Below are positions 27,670 to 36,478 of a stretch of 48,757 nucleotides of DNA, piece after piece (the stretch's first letter is position 1; each line of letters opens with the position of its first letter). The stretch covers positions 1-48,757 of the forward strand of contig NZ_WHYR01000026.1 in the NCBI RefSeq assembly GCF_009428905.1. The letters run 5' to 3'. The position numbers and the translations under genes are program-made. The notes beneath the pieces were generated by a model. It had not been told where the DNA came from. It saw nothing but the letters and a program-made list of their open reading frames with translations, and searched no databases. This DNA comes from Desulfofundulus thermobenzoicus. Lineage in GTDB: Bacteria > Bacillota > Desulfotomaculia > Desulfotomaculales > Desulfovirgulaceae.

Positions 27670-28980
27670 ATGGAGAAGCTGGTAATTGCCGGGGGAACGG
27701 CCCTGCGGGGGCGGGTGCCGGTGAGCGGAGCTAAAAACGCTTCCCTGGCAATTTTATGTGCGTCTGTAATGGCCGGGGAACCGGTTTTGCTGGAAAATAT
27801 ACCGGATATCCGGGATGTCCGGGTGATGATGGAAATCATACGTTCTCTTGGGGCGCGGGTGCACTGGACCGAAGGGGGCGGGCTTTTCGTGCACCTGGAT
27901 GGTCCTCCGGCGGACATGCCTCCTTACCATCTGGTGAAACAATTGCGGGCTTCCAACCTGCTCCTGGGGCCAATGCTGGCCAGGTTCGGGCAGGTGGAGA
28001 TTTCCCTCCCCGGTGGGTGCAATATCGGTGTGCGGCCCATGGATCTCCATTTCAAGGGGTTGGCTGGATTGGGCGCCCGTATGACCCTGGAGCGGGGGGC
28101 GGTGGTGGCCCGCTCCAGCCGGCTGGTGGGCACCCGGGTTTACCTGGATTTTCCCAGTGTGGGGGCCACGGAAAACATCATGATGGCCGCCTGCCTGGCC
28201 AGGGGGCAGACAGTCATTGAAAACGCAGCCAAGGAACCGGAGGTCGTGGACCTGGCCAGCTTTTTGAACTGTCTGGGAGCCAGGGTGCGCGGAGCCGGCA
28301 CCGATGTCATCAAAATTGAAGGCGTTGACGAACTGGGCGGTTGCCTGCGTTACAGTGTGATCCCCGACCGGATTGAGGCAGGCACCTTTATGGTGGCGGC
28401 CGCGGCTACCCGGGGGGATGTGCTGGTGGAAAATGTTATACCCCGCCACCTGGAGCCCCTCATTGCCAAGCTGCGGGAAGCGGGGGTGACGGTAGAGGAG
28501 GAGGAAGACCGCTTGCGTGTGCAGGCCACCGGTTACCTGCAACCCATCGACATCAAGACCATGCCTTTCCCGGGTTTCCCCACCGATATGCAGTCGCAAA
28601 TGATGGCCCTTCTTTCCACTGTTCCCGGTACCAGTATGATTGTGGAAAATGTTTTTGAAAACCGTTTCCGGGTGGCCGATGAATTAAAACGCATGGGCGC
28701 CCGGATAAAAGTGGAGGGGCGGGTGGCCGTGGTGGAAGGAGTGGAAAGCCTGCAGTGTGCCCAGGTGCGGGCCACCGATTTGCGCGCCGGCGCGGCCCTG
28801 GTGGTGGCCGGATTGATGACCGCCGGGGAAACCCACATTGCCAACACAGTATACATTGACCGGGGGTATCACAATCTGGAGAAAAAGCTGGCCGGCCTGG
28901 GTGCCCGCGTCTGGCGGGTTTCGTCCGATTCCGGTAAAAGTGAAACCGTAGTGCCCGGCTGCCTGACGGCCCAATTATAA
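27670..28980 (+). CDS. murA: UDP-N-acetylglucosamine 1-carboxyvinyltransferase
   Basis: 436 residues, normal for MurA. It transfers enolpyruvate from phosphoenolpyruvate to UDP-GlcNAc in the first committed step of peptidoglycan synthesis, in the cytoplasm. Diagnostic motifs: [11 protein letters not shown] near the start, the active-site loop [15 protein letters not shown] with the catalytic Cys at about residue 117 (the fosfomycin target), [11 protein letters not shown], and [14 protein letters not shown]. The ATG at 27670 follows GGGAGG; the frame extends a few codons upstream. Because Cys is kept, the enzyme should be fosfomycin-sensitive by family rule. Many Firmicutes have two MurA paralogues; which one this is cannot be told. 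Confidence 0.96.
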   Translation: MEKLVIAGGTALRGRVPVSGAKNASLAILCASVMAGEPVLLENIPDIRDVRVMMEIIRSLGARVHWTEGGGLFVHLDGPPADMPPYHLVKQLRASNLLLGPMLARFGQVEISLPGGCNIGVRPMDLHFKGLAGLGARMTLERGAVVARSSRLVGTRVYLDFPSVGATENIMMAACLARGQTVIENAAKEPEVVDLASFLNCLGARVRGAGTDVIKIEGVDELGGCLRYSVIPDRIEAGTFMVAAAATRGDVLVENVIPRHLEPLIAKLREAGVTVEEEEDRLRVQATGYLQPIDIKTMPFPGFPTDMQSQMMALLSTVPGTSMIVENVFENRFRVADELKRMGARIKVEGRVAVVEGVESLQCAQVRATDLRAGAALVVAGLMTAGETHIANTVYIDRGYHNLEKKLAGLGARVWRVSSDSGKSETVVPGCLTAQL

Positions 28981-29066
28981 TATTTTCCGGTGAACCTCCG
29001 GGTGTGGCCATTGGTTAAGGGAATACGGGGGGGCGTATATTATGGACAAAGTCCTCCTCGCAGGTG

Positions 29067-29552
29067 ATGGGTGTGCATATTAACCTGTTGTGTGTGGGGC
29101 GGCTGGGGGAGCGTTACCTGGAAGCTGCCCAGGAGGAATACTGCAAGCGATTGCAACCATATACCCGCCTGGAGATAACAGAGGTAAGGGACGAGCCTTT
29201 CCGGGACACCCGGTCCCGGGCCGTGGTGGAGGCAGTGCTGGCCAGGGAGGGAGAACGGCTCCTGCGCCGGTTGCCCGCCGGCGCCCACGTTCTGGCCCTG
29301 GACCGGCGGGGAACCATGCTTTCCTCGGAGGAGTTTGCCGCCCTGCTGGGTGAGCTGGGTTTGCAGGGGAAGAGCAGAATTGTCTTTGTGATTGGCGGCG
29401 CCCTGGGGCTGTCCGGTGAGGTATTGCGGTTTGCGGCGGAACGCCTGTCCTTTTCCCGGCTTACCTTTCCCCATCAGTTAATGCGAATCCTTTTACTGGA
29501 ACAGATTTACCGCGCTTTTAAAATAAACCGGGGGGAGCCTTATCATCATTAG
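29067..29552 (+). CDS. rlmH: 23S rRNA (pseudouridine1915-N3)-methyltransferase
   Basis: About 161 residues, the RlmH size. The C-terminal SPOUT knot is clear: FVIGGALGLSGEVL and LSFSRLTFPHQLMRILLLEQIYRAFKI..., ending GEPYHH. The enzyme methylates pseudouridine 1915 of helix 69 in 23S rRNA on the assembled ribosome using SAM. Three start codons are possible within ten bases (GTG 29064, ATG 29067, GTG 29073); AGGTGAT before 29073 fits best as a ribosome binding site, giving a start VHINLLCVG close to family norms. It stands alone, with a long gap before the dsr locus. Confidence 0.93.
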   Translation: MGVHINLLCVGRLGERYLEAAQEEYCKRLQPYTRLEITEVRDEPFRDTRSRAVVEAVLAREGERLLRRLPAGAHVLALDRRGTMLSSEEFAALLGELGLQGKSRIVFVIGGALGLSGEVLRFAAERLSFSRLTFPHQLMRILLLEQIYRAFKINRGEPYHH

Positions 29553-29864
29553 ATGTTAATTTATAACTAAAAGGGATATATTTTTCTGAGATTTTTAGAA
29601 AAAATGTAGCCGGTACGGAAGGAATAATTTAAATTACCACGAAATATTTTAATTAGATTTGAGCGTCCTCAAGGGCCGGCCTTGGGCGCCGGTTCGTGAG
29701 CAAGGGAACAAGAAAAATTGGTCCGGCTGGAGAAAGGGCCAGCTTATTTATCATGCTTTTAAACGGTGGGGAATGCTGTATGGGGGACAGCCCCGGACCC
29801 CGTGATTGTCCTCCATAACAGGTCTAGTAAAAAAATAACAAATTAATTAAGGAGGTTTTTCGCA
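29553..29864. promoter_or_regulatory. AT-rich leader region upstream of the dsr locus
   Basis: This 312-base gap must hold the promoter of the ferredoxin-dsrAB unit. I see no convincing -35/-10 pair. It holds an imperfect dyad, TATGGGGGACA (29779-29789) with TGTCCTCCATA (29807-29817), and a GC-rich dyad near 29670-29695. The gap ends with TTAAGGAGG before the ferredoxin ATG. The dyad at 29779 could be an operator or an mRNA leader hairpin. Confidence 0.45.
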
Positions 29865-30050
29865 ATGTATGTGGTAACGGTGGATCGGGACAAGTGTGAG
29901 GGCTGCGGCGAATGCGCCGACTCCTGTCCGGGCAGCGTTCTGGAAATGAAGGACGGTAAGGCGTTCGTGGCCAATCCCGACGATTGCCTGGGTTGCGAGA
30001 CATGTGTTTCTGTTTGCCCGTCGGGTGCGGTAACGCTGGAAGAGAGGTAG
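29865..30050 (+). CDS. 2[4Fe-4S] ferredoxin
   Basis: 61 residues with two ferredoxin motifs: CEGCGECADSCPG near residue 10 and CLGCETCVSVCPSG near residue 43. Each gives CxxCxxCxxxCP, so eight cysteines bind two [4Fe-4S] clusters. The ATG follows a perfect AAGGAGG. Its place directly before dsrA suggests it supplies or relays electrons for sulfite reduction, or serves the DsrAB ferredoxin domains; electron partner inferred from context only. It is a small soluble cytoplasmic protein. The 126-base gap to dsrA has no clear terminator, so co-transcription is likely. Confidence 0.92.
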   Translation: MYVVTVDRDKCEGCGECADSCPGSVLEMKDGKAFVANPDDCLGCETCVSVCPSGAVTLEER

Positions 30051-30176
30051 GCTTTTAGTTTACAGTAAAGGAGGGGTGAGAGGAGAGGGACGTTTTTTGC
30101 CGTCTGCAACGCGGTCTATTCGATTTGACGCAGAGAAAAATGATACATTATCAGCGTGAATAAAGGGGGCGTGATG

Positions 30177-31592
30177 ATGTTTCAACCCAAAAGGCCTCAA
30201 AGGGAATTGAAGTACGACGAATTACGCATTTATACCCAGGAGGAACTGAATAATTTTTCGGAAGAAGAACTGAAAAACTTTAAAATCCGCCACGAGATTC
30301 CCAAAGTGGAAGAACTGGAAAAGGGTCCGTGGCCCAGCTTTGTGGCCGACGCCAAGCAGGAGGCGCTGCGCCGGAGAAAGCTGGCCGACGACCGCATGAT
30401 GATCGACCGTTATGTGGTGGAAGACCTGCTGGGCCAGCTGGAGCTTTCCTTTGAAGATGGCGAAACCCACTGGAAGCACGGCGGCATCGTGGGCGTGTTC
30501 GGATACGGCGGCGGCGTCATCGGCCGGTATTCCGACGTGCCGGAAAAGTTCCCCGGCATTGCCCATTTTCACACCATGCGGGTAAACCAGCCGGCCAGTA
30601 AATTCTACAAAACCGACTTCCTGCGCTTACTGGCCGACCTGTGGGAATACCGGGGCAGCGGCCTGTTCAACCTGCACGGATCCACCGGTGATATCATCCT
30701 GCTGGGTACCACCACCGAGCAACTGGAACCCATCTTTTATGACATGACCCACGAGCTGGATCAGGACCTGGGCGGCTCCGGTTCCAACCTGCGCACGCCT
30801 TCCTGCTGTATCGGCAAGGCCCGTTGCGAGTTTGCCTGCATTGACACGCAGGAAATGTGCTATGAAATGACCATGCACTATCAGGACGAACTGCACCGTC
30901 CGGCCTTCCCCTACAAGTTCAAGTTTAAATTCGACGGCTGTCCCAACTGCTGCGTGGCTTCCATTGCCCGGTCCGACATAGCCTTCATCGGCACCTGGCG
31001 GGATGACATCCGTATCGACCAGGAAGCGGTCAAAGCCTACATTGCCGGCGACATTGTACCCAGGGGCGGCGCCCAGAAGGGCAGGGACTGGGGCAAGTTC
31101 GACATTCAGAAAGAAGTTATCGACCTCTGCCCGTCCCAGTGCATGTGGATGGAAGACGGCAAGTTAATGATTGATAACGAAAACTGCGTGCGCTGCATGC
31201 ACTGCATCAACGTCATGCCGCGGGCTTTGAAACCCGGTAAGGACACCGGCGTAAGCCTCCTGGTGGGTGCCAAGGCCCCCATTCTGGAAGGCGCCCAGAT
31301 CGCCCAGGTGATCGTGCCCTTCATGAAAACCGAACCGCCCTATGACAATGTGAAGGAAGTTATTGAGAAAATATGGGAATTCTGGATGGAAGAAGGCAAG
31401 AACCGGGAGCGCATTGGAGAGCTCATCCAGCGTGTCGGCCTGCCCAAGTTCCTGGAAATAATCGGCCTGCCGCCTGCTCCGCAGATGATCAAGACGCCGC
31501 GGGCCAACCCGTACATCTTCTGGAAGGAAGAGGATGTGAAGGGTGGATTTACTAGGGACATTAAGGAATTCAGGGCCAGACATAAGAGGTAA
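30177..31592 (+). CDS. dsrA: Dissimilatory sulfite reductase alpha subunit
   Basis: About 471 residues. DsrAB reduces sulfite at a siroheme-[4Fe-4S] site. Cysteines that bind the cluster are seen in [15 protein letters not shown] (near residue 209) and [12 protein letters not shown] (near 253); a ferredoxin-type domain follows at about 317-350 ([11 protein letters not shown] and [12 protein letters not shown]). The N-terminal [11 protein letters not shown] block is shared by DsrA proteins. The ATG at 30177 is preferred (seven bases after AAAGGGGG); ATG 30174 and an upstream GTG at 30156 are alternatives. It is 20 bases upstream of dsrB. In Gram-positive sulfate reducers it works with DsrB, DsrC and DsrMK; the N-terminus is somewhat longer than in Desulfovibrio. 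Confidence 0.97.
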   Translation: MFQPKRPQRELKYDELRIYTQEELNNFSEEELKNFKIRHEIPKVEELEKGPWPSFVADAKQEALRRRKLADDRMMIDRYVVEDLLGQLELSFEDGETHWKHGGIVGVFGYGGGVIGRYSDVPEKFPGIAHFHTMRVNQPASKFYKTDFLRLLADLWEYRGSGLFNLHGSTGDIILLGTTTEQLEPIFYDMTHELDQDLGGSGSNLRTPSCCIGKARCEFACIDTQEMCYEMTMHYQDELHRPAFPYKFKFKFDGCPNCCVASIARSDIAFIGTWRDDIRIDQEAVKAYIAGDIVPRGGAQKGRDWGKFDIQKEVIDLCPSQCMWMEDGKLMIDNENCVRCMHCINVMPRALKPGKDTGVSLLVGAKAPILEGAQIAQVIVPFMKTEPPYDNVKEVIEKIWEFWMEEGKNRERIGELIQRVGLPKFLEIIGLPPAPQMIKTPRANPYIFWKEEDVKGGFTRDIKEFRARHKR

Positions 31593-31612
31593 AATATAAG
31601 GAGGGTTGTTGG

Positions 31613-32800
31613 ATGGCTCTTTCTACAGGTAAATTCGGTAAATTCGATCCGCAGAATCCAACCAAGGACAGGATTACAGATATCGGTCCCCGGCATTACT
31701 GGGATAACTTCCCGCCGGTCATTCAAAACAACTACGGCAAGTGGGCATACCATGAGGTGCTGGAACCCGGCGTGCTGGTGCACGTATCCGAGACCGGCGA
31801 CAGGGTGTACACCGTACGCTGTGGCTCGGCTCGCCTGATGACTGCCGCCCATGTGCGGGAGATTTGTGATATTGCCGACAAATATTGCGACGGATACGTG
31901 CGCTTTACCACTCGCAACAACATCGAGTTTTTGGTGGACAGCCCGGAGAAGGTAGAAGCACTGAAAAAGGATCTGGCCGGGCGCAAGTTTGCTTCCGGCA
32001 GCTATAAGTTCCCCATCGGCGGTACCGGCGCCTGCGTATCCAATATCGTGCACACCCAGGGTTACGTGCACTGCCATACCCCGGCTACCGATGCTTCTTC
32101 CATGGTCAAGGCGGTCATGGACGAGGTGTTCGAATACTTCACCGGTATGACCCTGCCGGCAAAGGTAAGGGTCTCCATGGCCTGCTGCCTGAATATGTGC
32201 GGCGCCGTGCACTGCTCCGACATCGCCCTGCTGGGCATCCACCGCAAGCCGCCCATAATCGACCACGAAGTAATCGATCAGGTGTGCGAGCTGCCCCTGG
32301 TCATTTCCTCCTGCCCCCTGGGTGCCATTTCGCCCGACAAGACCCCCGAGGGCCGGCGGACGCTGAAGATCAAGAGCGAGCGGTGTATGTTCTGCGGCAA
32401 CTGCTACACCATGTGCCCGGCCCTGCCCATTGCCGACAAGGACGGTGACGGTGTAGCCATTCTGGTGGGCGGCAAACTGTCCAACGCCATCAGCGAGCCC
32501 AAGTTCTCCAAGGTGGTTGTGGCCTACCAGCCCAATAACTTCCCGCGGTTCCCGGAAGTGGTGAACACGGTGAAGAAGATCATCGAAGTATACGCCGCCG
32601 ATGCCAGAAAACACGAGCGTCTGGGCGACTGGGCCGAGCGCATTGGCTGGGAGAAGTTCTTTGAGAAGACCGGCATTCCCTTTACCGAACATCTCATTGA
32701 CGACTATCGCCTGGCCTATGACACCTTCCGTACCAGCACCCAGTTCAAGTTCACCGAGGCTTCCTGGAATGTATCCCGGGCGGCCGGCGGTATCGACTAG
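31613..32800 (+). CDS. dsrB: Dissimilatory sulfite reductase beta subunit
   Basis: 395 residues. The catalytically active siroheme is bound by this subunit: cluster cysteines are in [20 protein letters not shown] (about residues 137-155) and [15 protein letters not shown] (about 187-201). A ferredoxin domain is at about residues 256-272 ([16 protein letters not shown]). The start ATG at 31613 follows GGAGGG. DsrB and DsrA form an alpha2-beta2 enzyme that gives sulfite-derived sulfur to DsrC as a trisulfide. A long perfect palindrome follows the stop, before dsrD. Confidence 0.97.
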   Translation: MALSTGKFGKFDPQNPTKDRITDIGPRHYWDNFPPVIQNNYGKWAYHEVLEPGVLVHVSETGDRVYTVRCGSARLMTAAHVREICDIADKYCDGYVRFTTRNNIEFLVDSPEKVEALKKDLAGRKFASGSYKFPIGGTGACVSNIVHTQGYVHCHTPATDASSMVKAVMDEVFEYFTGMTLPAKVRVSMACCLNMCGAVHCSDIALLGIHRKPPIIDHEVIDQVCELPLVISSCPLGAISPDKTPEGRRTLKIKSERCMFCGNCYTMCPALPIADKDGDGVAILVGGKLSNAISEPKFSKVVVAYQPNNFPRFPEVVNTVKKIIEVYAADARKHERLGDWAERIGWEKFFEKTGIPFTEHLIDDYRLAYDTFRTSTQFKFTEASWNVSRAAGGID

Positions 32801-32809
32801 GTTTACCGG

Positions 32810-32839
32810 CGGGCAGGCGTTTGGCCAAACGCCTGCCCG
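32810..32839. repeat. 30-bp perfect palindrome between dsrB and dsrD
   Basis: The two 15-base halves CGGGCAGGCGTTTGG and CCAAACGCCTGCCCG are perfectly self-complementary. Nine bases separate it from the dsrB stop. No T-run follows, so it may protect the dsrAB mRNA from 3' decay or lower dsrD expression rather than fully terminate transcription. Confidence 0.9.
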
Positions 32840-32879
32840 GCAATTCCCCTTTGCCGGATAAGAAAGGATGAGATTACCT

Positions 32880-33110
32880 ATGGATGAAATCAAGAAAGTG
32901 ATTGTGGAATTTGCCGAGTCCAGCAAAAAAACCAAATTTTACTTCAAGGACATGGAAAAGGCCGTGCAGGAAAAGATCCCCGGAGCGAAGGCCAGGGACA
33001 TCAAAAAGGCGGCCAGCGAGCTGATCAATGAAGGGACGCTCATTTACTTCTCCACCGGCAGCACCACCATGTACGGCCTGAAGGGCAGGGGTATCACCGA
33101 AGACAAGTAA
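32880..33110 (+). CDS. dsrD: DsrD, winged-helix accessory protein of sulfite reductase
   Basis: 76 residues, the DsrD size. The sequence MDEIKKVIVEFAESSKK and KFYFKDMEKAVQEKIPGA match the small winged-helix family encoded after dsrAB in sulfate reducers. DsrD has been reported to act as an allosteric activator of DsrAB; the family is a marker of reductive rather than oxidative Dsr pathways. The ATG at 32880 is chosen over 32868 by family alignment and the AAGGATGAGA stretch before it. The gene ends with an intrinsic terminator. Confidence 0.94.
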   Translation: MDEIKKVIVEFAESSKKTKFYFKDMEKAVQEKIPGAKARDIKKAASELINEGTLIYFSTGSTTMYGLKGRGITEDK

Positions 33111-33155
33111 ATTAAAGCCACCGTTGTAATTTTTTCATTCTCATGGCAGCGCAAA

Positions 33156-33194
33156 ATGGCTGGCTATTCGCTATGAGTAGCGGCCATAATTTTT
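33156..33194 (+). terminator. Intrinsic terminator after dsrD
   Basis: ATGGC-TGGCTA pairs imperfectly with TAGC-GGCCAT and is followed by AATTTTT. It closes the ferredoxin-dsrABD unit. Confidence 0.65.
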
Positions 33195-33218
33195 GTATGC
33201 CGGGGAGGTGTCGCGGGG

Positions 33219-33845
33219 ATGACAGCCAGTGGGGAAAATTTTGTGCAAAAACATGTGCAAATGCTCAATGAAAACCCGGGGTGCGCCAGTGCCAAGTATA
33301 ACCTGGGCGTGATGCTCATGCAACAGGGAAAGCTGGAAGAGGCGCAGACCCTTTTTGAAGAAGCCATTGCCGACGGCACCCGCATGTTCGAGGCCTATGT
33401 CAATCTGGGTTATATTTATTACAAGAAGGGCGATTTGGCCATGGTGGAGGAATGCAACCGCCGGGCGGTGGAAATAGAACCCCGCTATGCCCGGGGGTAC
33501 GCCAATCTGGGTTTTGTCTATCTGGAAAGGGAAAAAACCGATGAGGCCATAGAAGCGCTGCAGAAGGCCATAGAACTGAACCCCAGAATTGTGCAGGCCT
33601 GGTGCAACCTGGCCAATGCCTACCTGCAAAAGGGTGACGTGGACCGGGCCATTGAAACCAACCAGAAAATGCTGGAGATAGCCCCGGACTTTTCCCTGGG
33701 GCACAACAACCTGGCCTACGCCTTTTATTTAAAGGGAAACATGGAAGAGGCGGTCAAGCACTTAAACCGGGCCATAGAACTGGGCCTTGCCGTTCATCCC
33801 GAATTTTTGAAGGAGATGGAGCCCTACCGTTCCGGCAAACAATGA
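33219..33845 (+). CDS. TPR protein of the dsr locus
   Basis: 208 residues almost wholly made of five tetratricopeptide repeats, for example NPGCASAKYNLGVMLMQQGKLEEA, then PRYARGYANLGFVYLEREKTDEA and PRIVQAWCNLANAYLQKGDVDRA. No signal peptide or membrane helix is seen, so it is cytoplasmic. The ATG at 33219 follows GGGGAGG. It begins a new unit after the dsrD terminator and is followed 15 bases on by the FmdB-type gene. As a scaffold it could help assembly or partner recruitment for the sulfite reductase system; this is inferred from position. Confidence 0.85.
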   Translation: MTASGENFVQKHVQMLNENPGCASAKYNLGVMLMQQGKLEEAQTLFEEAIADGTRMFEAYVNLGYIYYKKGDLAMVEECNRRAVEIEPRYARGYANLGFVYLEREKTDEAIEALQKAIELNPRIVQAWCNLANAYLQKGDVDRAIETNQKMLEIAPDFSLGHNNLAYAFYLKGNMEEAVKHLNRAIELGLAVHPEFLKEMEPYRSGKQ

Positions 33846-33860
33846 CAGGGGGAACAAATC

Positions 33861-34106
33861 ATGCCCATTTATGAGTTCAGGTGTCTTCATTGCGGCCGGC
33901 TGTTTGAAAAACTATTTATCAATCCTTCTGAAAAAGCAGACATTCGCTGTCCCCGGTGCCAGTCCGACACCTGCGAACGGGTGATCAGCCGGGTCAATTA
34001 CGTGAGCCGGGCCGGGGCCGGCCGGACCAAGCCCAGCGTAACCACCAGGTCCTGCGCTCCGGGTAGCTCATGCACCACCATTGAAATACCGGGGGCGGAC
34101 GATTAA
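33861..34106 (+). CDS. FmdB-type zinc ribbon protein
   Basis: 81 residues. The N-terminal 45 residues are a classic FmdB/CxxC_CxxC_SSSS zinc ribbon: MPIYEFRCLHCGRLFEKLF, then IRCPRCQSD with two CxxC pairs. The tail is Ser/Thr-rich with SCAPGSSC. FmdB-type proteins are small putative regulators or metal-site proteins; the original was linked to formamidase/amidase operons, but most have no proven role. The ATG follows AGGGGG. It sits between the TPR and HEAT genes in the dsr region, likely in one operon. Confidence 0.88.
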   Translation: MPIYEFRCLHCGRLFEKLFINPSEKADIRCPRCQSDTCERVISRVNYVSRAGAGRTKPSVTTRSCAPGSSCTTIEIPGADD

Positions 34107-34124
34107 CAGCTGTGTTAAAAGAAT

Positions 34125-35237
34125 TTGGAGGGAAGGGTTATTCTAAGGGACTACGTAAAAAAACCCGTGTGTCCTTTTTGTGGCCTGGACATTGACAGGC
34201 CCGCCGAACCGGCGGCCGGAACCGTGGAAATGCCGGTGGGCGAATGCCGCTGCGGCGCGGTATACGCCTATGATGCCACCGGGCACAACCTGGGTGCCGC
34301 CTTCCTTAACGCTCTGGTTTTTGCCTGCCGCCTGGACTGGGAGCGGGCCTGGGATATGCTGCCCGGTGAGGATTACGGGGAAGAAATAGTGCATAATTAT
34401 GATCGGCAATATCATTTGATCATTCCGGGAGCTTTTTTCGAAGGCCGCAAAATTGGTGGGGCCCTGTATTTTATTAAGTTGAAAGGGGAGGGGGGCAGGT
34501 CACCCCGTTCCAGAGAAGCCACCGGCTGCCACACAGACTATTTGGGGAAAAACAATCCCTCGCCCGTGGTCCGGGAAAAGAAACGAATTTCCAAAGGGGA
34601 ATTGGAAACCCTGGTGCGGGACTATCAAGTGGAATCCCTCCTGGAAGCCGCCCGGCATGACCGGAAGATCCTGTGGGGACTGGGCAGGTTGCTTTGCGCG
34701 GGGGATGAAAGCTTACGCCTGCGGGCGGCGGAAATGATTGGTGCGGCATCGGCCGTCATTGCCCGGGAGGATCCGGGAAGGGTTGCCGAATTTCTAAAAT
34801 CCCTGATTAATTCCCTGGCGGATACGGGTTCGTCCGGCCGGGGGACACCCGATGCCATCGGGGCGATTATCAGCCATTCCACAGAAAATTATGCCGGATA
34901 CCTGCCTTATTTAATCCGGCTTTTAAAAGATGAAGCCATGCGCTCCGGCGCCCTGCGGGCGCTGGAAAGGGTGGCTGCAATCAGGCCCGACCTGCTGCGC
35001 CCGTGGAGCGGCCATTTTGTCCAGTGCCTGGCCGCTGCCGACCCGGAAACGCGGGGATTGGCAGCCATGATCACCGGCCGGTTGGGTGCGGTGGAAGCTG
35101 AAAATCCACTGGAACAGCTCCTTGAGGACCGGTCGGCCTTCGGTGTCTATAAAGATGGGCGGGTTTGCCCGCAGACCGTCGGCCAGGTGGCCCGGGCGGC
35201 CCTGGAAAGGATCCGGGCCGGCCGGGGAGGACAATGA
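34125..35237 (+). CDS. Zinc-finger/HEAT-repeat protein of sulfate reducers (DVU0298-like)
   Basis: About 370 residues. An N-terminal zinc-binding region (CPFCGLDI and GECRCGAVYAYD, residues about 15-50) is followed by a small domain (FLNALVFACRLDWERAWDML) and HEAT-like alpha repeats from about residue 155 to the end (LLEAARHDRKILWGLGRLL, then LRLRAAEMIGAASAVI). This layout agrees with what I recall of the protein family named after Desulfovibrio DVU0298, found mainly in sulfate reducers. The start is uncertain: TTG at 34125 lies upstream of GGAGGG, while ATT at 34140 is correctly spaced after it. No membrane or signal segment. Role unknown; its place between dsrD and dsrM suggests a sulfur-metabolism accessory. 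Confidence 0.72.
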   Translation: MEGRVILRDYVKKPVCPFCGLDIDRPAEPAAGTVEMPVGECRCGAVYAYDATGHNLGAAFLNALVFACRLDWERAWDMLPGEDYGEEIVHNYDRQYHLIIPGAFFEGRKIGGALYFIKLKGEGGRSPRSREATGCHTDYLGKNNPSPVVREKKRISKGELETLVRDYQVESLLEAARHDRKILWGLGRLLCAGDESLRLRAAEMIGAASAVIAREDPGRVAEFLKSLINSLADTGSSGRGTPDAIGAIISHSTENYAGYLPYLIRLLKDEAMRSGALRALERVAAIRPDLLRPWSGHFVQCLAAADPETRGLAAMITGRLGAVEAENPLEQLLEDRSAFGVYKDGRVCPQTVGQVARAALERIRAGRGGQ

Positions 35238-35658
35238 CAAAGTCAACGATAAGGAAATTTTCCGACAGGCAGGAATCGCAGAAAACTTGACGAATATGAA
35301 ATCCAACGGGTTATTTTATCATATGGCCAGATTGGATGGACCGGGAGGTGTTGTATCGGGGTTATCTTCAAAAGAGGCGGAGAAAAAGGAGAGAGGACCG
35401 GTTTTATGTAAAGGGGAGGAAAAAGATTTAGAAGGAATCCCCGTAGCCGCCAATGGCGGTGCCAGAAGATGACAAAAATGTCTTTTGGAAGAGGCGGTTA
35501 AATCTGCCCTGCACTCACAAACATGCTGATGTTACCTGAGAAAATATACACGGATTAACATAAATTTCTCCGGAATTAACCTTGTACGGTGAGTGCCGGG
35601 CTGGTTAACCTGATGACCGATGGTTGACAACCGACCACTTTATTAAAGGAGGTGTTCA
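35238..35658. other. 421-base gap upstream of dsrM
   Basis: The gap holds a possible 58-codon frame (35296-35472) without a ribosome binding site, a GCCGCC-aat-GGCGGT hairpin near 35450, a weak GACA-aaaa-TGTC stem near 35474 and a small dyad GGTTG-a-CAACC at 35622-35632, followed by AAAGGAGG before dsrM. I recognise no known riboswitch. It probably carries the dsrMK promoter. Confidence 0.4.
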
Positions 35659-36462
35659 GTGGTGGCGTACTTCATCGCGCAAATCTTACCGTACATCACG
35701 GTTACGGTTTTTATCCTCGGCGTTCTTTACCGCCTGTGGCGGTGGGCTGCATCCCGGATAGTGCATAATATCACCCTGTCCCCCTTCCCCCAGTCCAATG
35801 CGGAAGTCGCTGCCATTTATGCCCGGGAAATTATCCTTTTCAGGAATATTTTTAAATTTGACCTGCCGTTATGGATCGGCGCCTGGCCCATGCATGTGGC
35901 CCTGTTCTTTGTGCTGGGCGGGCACGCCATGGGTATTTATTTTCTGGGCCGGCAGTTTGTTTATATCGGCATGTCAGAGGCCCTCAGCGAGCACATGTCC
36001 GAGCTTTTGGGCACCTTTTTCGGTTTGATTCTCCTGGCCGGTCTGCTGTACCTGCTGTACCGGCGGGCGGCCATTGATAAAATGAGGCGGATATCCAATA
36101 CAAGTGATTACCTGCACCTGTTCCTGCTCATTGCCATTGTTTCCGTTGGCAACTTTATGCGTTTATTCCCGGCCTACGGGATTGAGTATGAACCGGTGAA
36201 AGAATATTTAACCACGCTGCTTATGTTCCGGCCGGCAGCCATTCCCGACAACCCGCTCTTTTTAACCCATCTTTTGCTGGTGCAGGTTCTGCTCATGGTT
36301 TTCCCCTTCAGCAAATTGATGCACCTGTTTGGCATGTTCGGTATGCGCTGGATTGAAAACCGGGTTTATAAAGAACCGGCCCCCGGCCTGCCCAATGTGG
36401 ATGTGGCCGCGGCCAGGGCCAGGGGTACGGGACTACCTGCCGGGGCTTCCGATGTGGCTTAA
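35659..36462 (+). CDS. dsrM: DsrM, membrane cytochrome b-type subunit of DsrMK
   Basis: 267 residues with about five to six membrane helices. The fold is that of the NarI/HdrE family (respiratory nitrate reductase gamma type). Histidines suited to heme b ligation lie in WPMHVALFFVLGGHAMG (near residues 77-93), SEHMSEL, YLHLFLL and KLMHLFG. DsrM takes electrons from the quinone pool in the membrane and passes them to DsrK. The start is a GTG at 35659 behind AAAGGAGG; the next codon is also GTG. dsrK follows 16 bases on. Gram-positive sulfate reducers have DsrMK without the DsrJOP subunits, as here. Confidence 0.94.
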   Translation: MVAYFIAQILPYITVTVFILGVLYRLWRWAASRIVHNITLSPFPQSNAEVAAIYAREIILFRNIFKFDLPLWIGAWPMHVALFFVLGGHAMGIYFLGRQFVYIGMSEALSEHMSELLGTFFGLILLAGLLYLLYRRAAIDKMRRISNTSDYLHLFLLIAIVSVGNFMRLFPAYGIEYEPVKEYLTTLLMFRPAAIPDNPLFLTHLLLVQVLLMVFPFSKLMHLFGMFGMRWIENRVYKEPAPGLPNVDVAAARARGTGLPAGASDVA

Positions 36463-36478
36463 AAGGGGGGTGTGACCG

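Noticed and set aside
31340..32935. 531-codon antisense frame across dsrB
   Set aside because: It lies opposite unmistakable dsrA/dsrB sequence; long antisense frames are expected in such GC-rich codon use.
35296..35472. 58-codon frame upstream of dsrM
   Set aside because: No ribosome binding site and no recognisable domain; kept only as part of the gap description.
35238..35658. Known riboswitch (c-di-GMP, cobalamin, Moco) before dsrM
   Set aside because: No conserved core of these classes could be found by eye.
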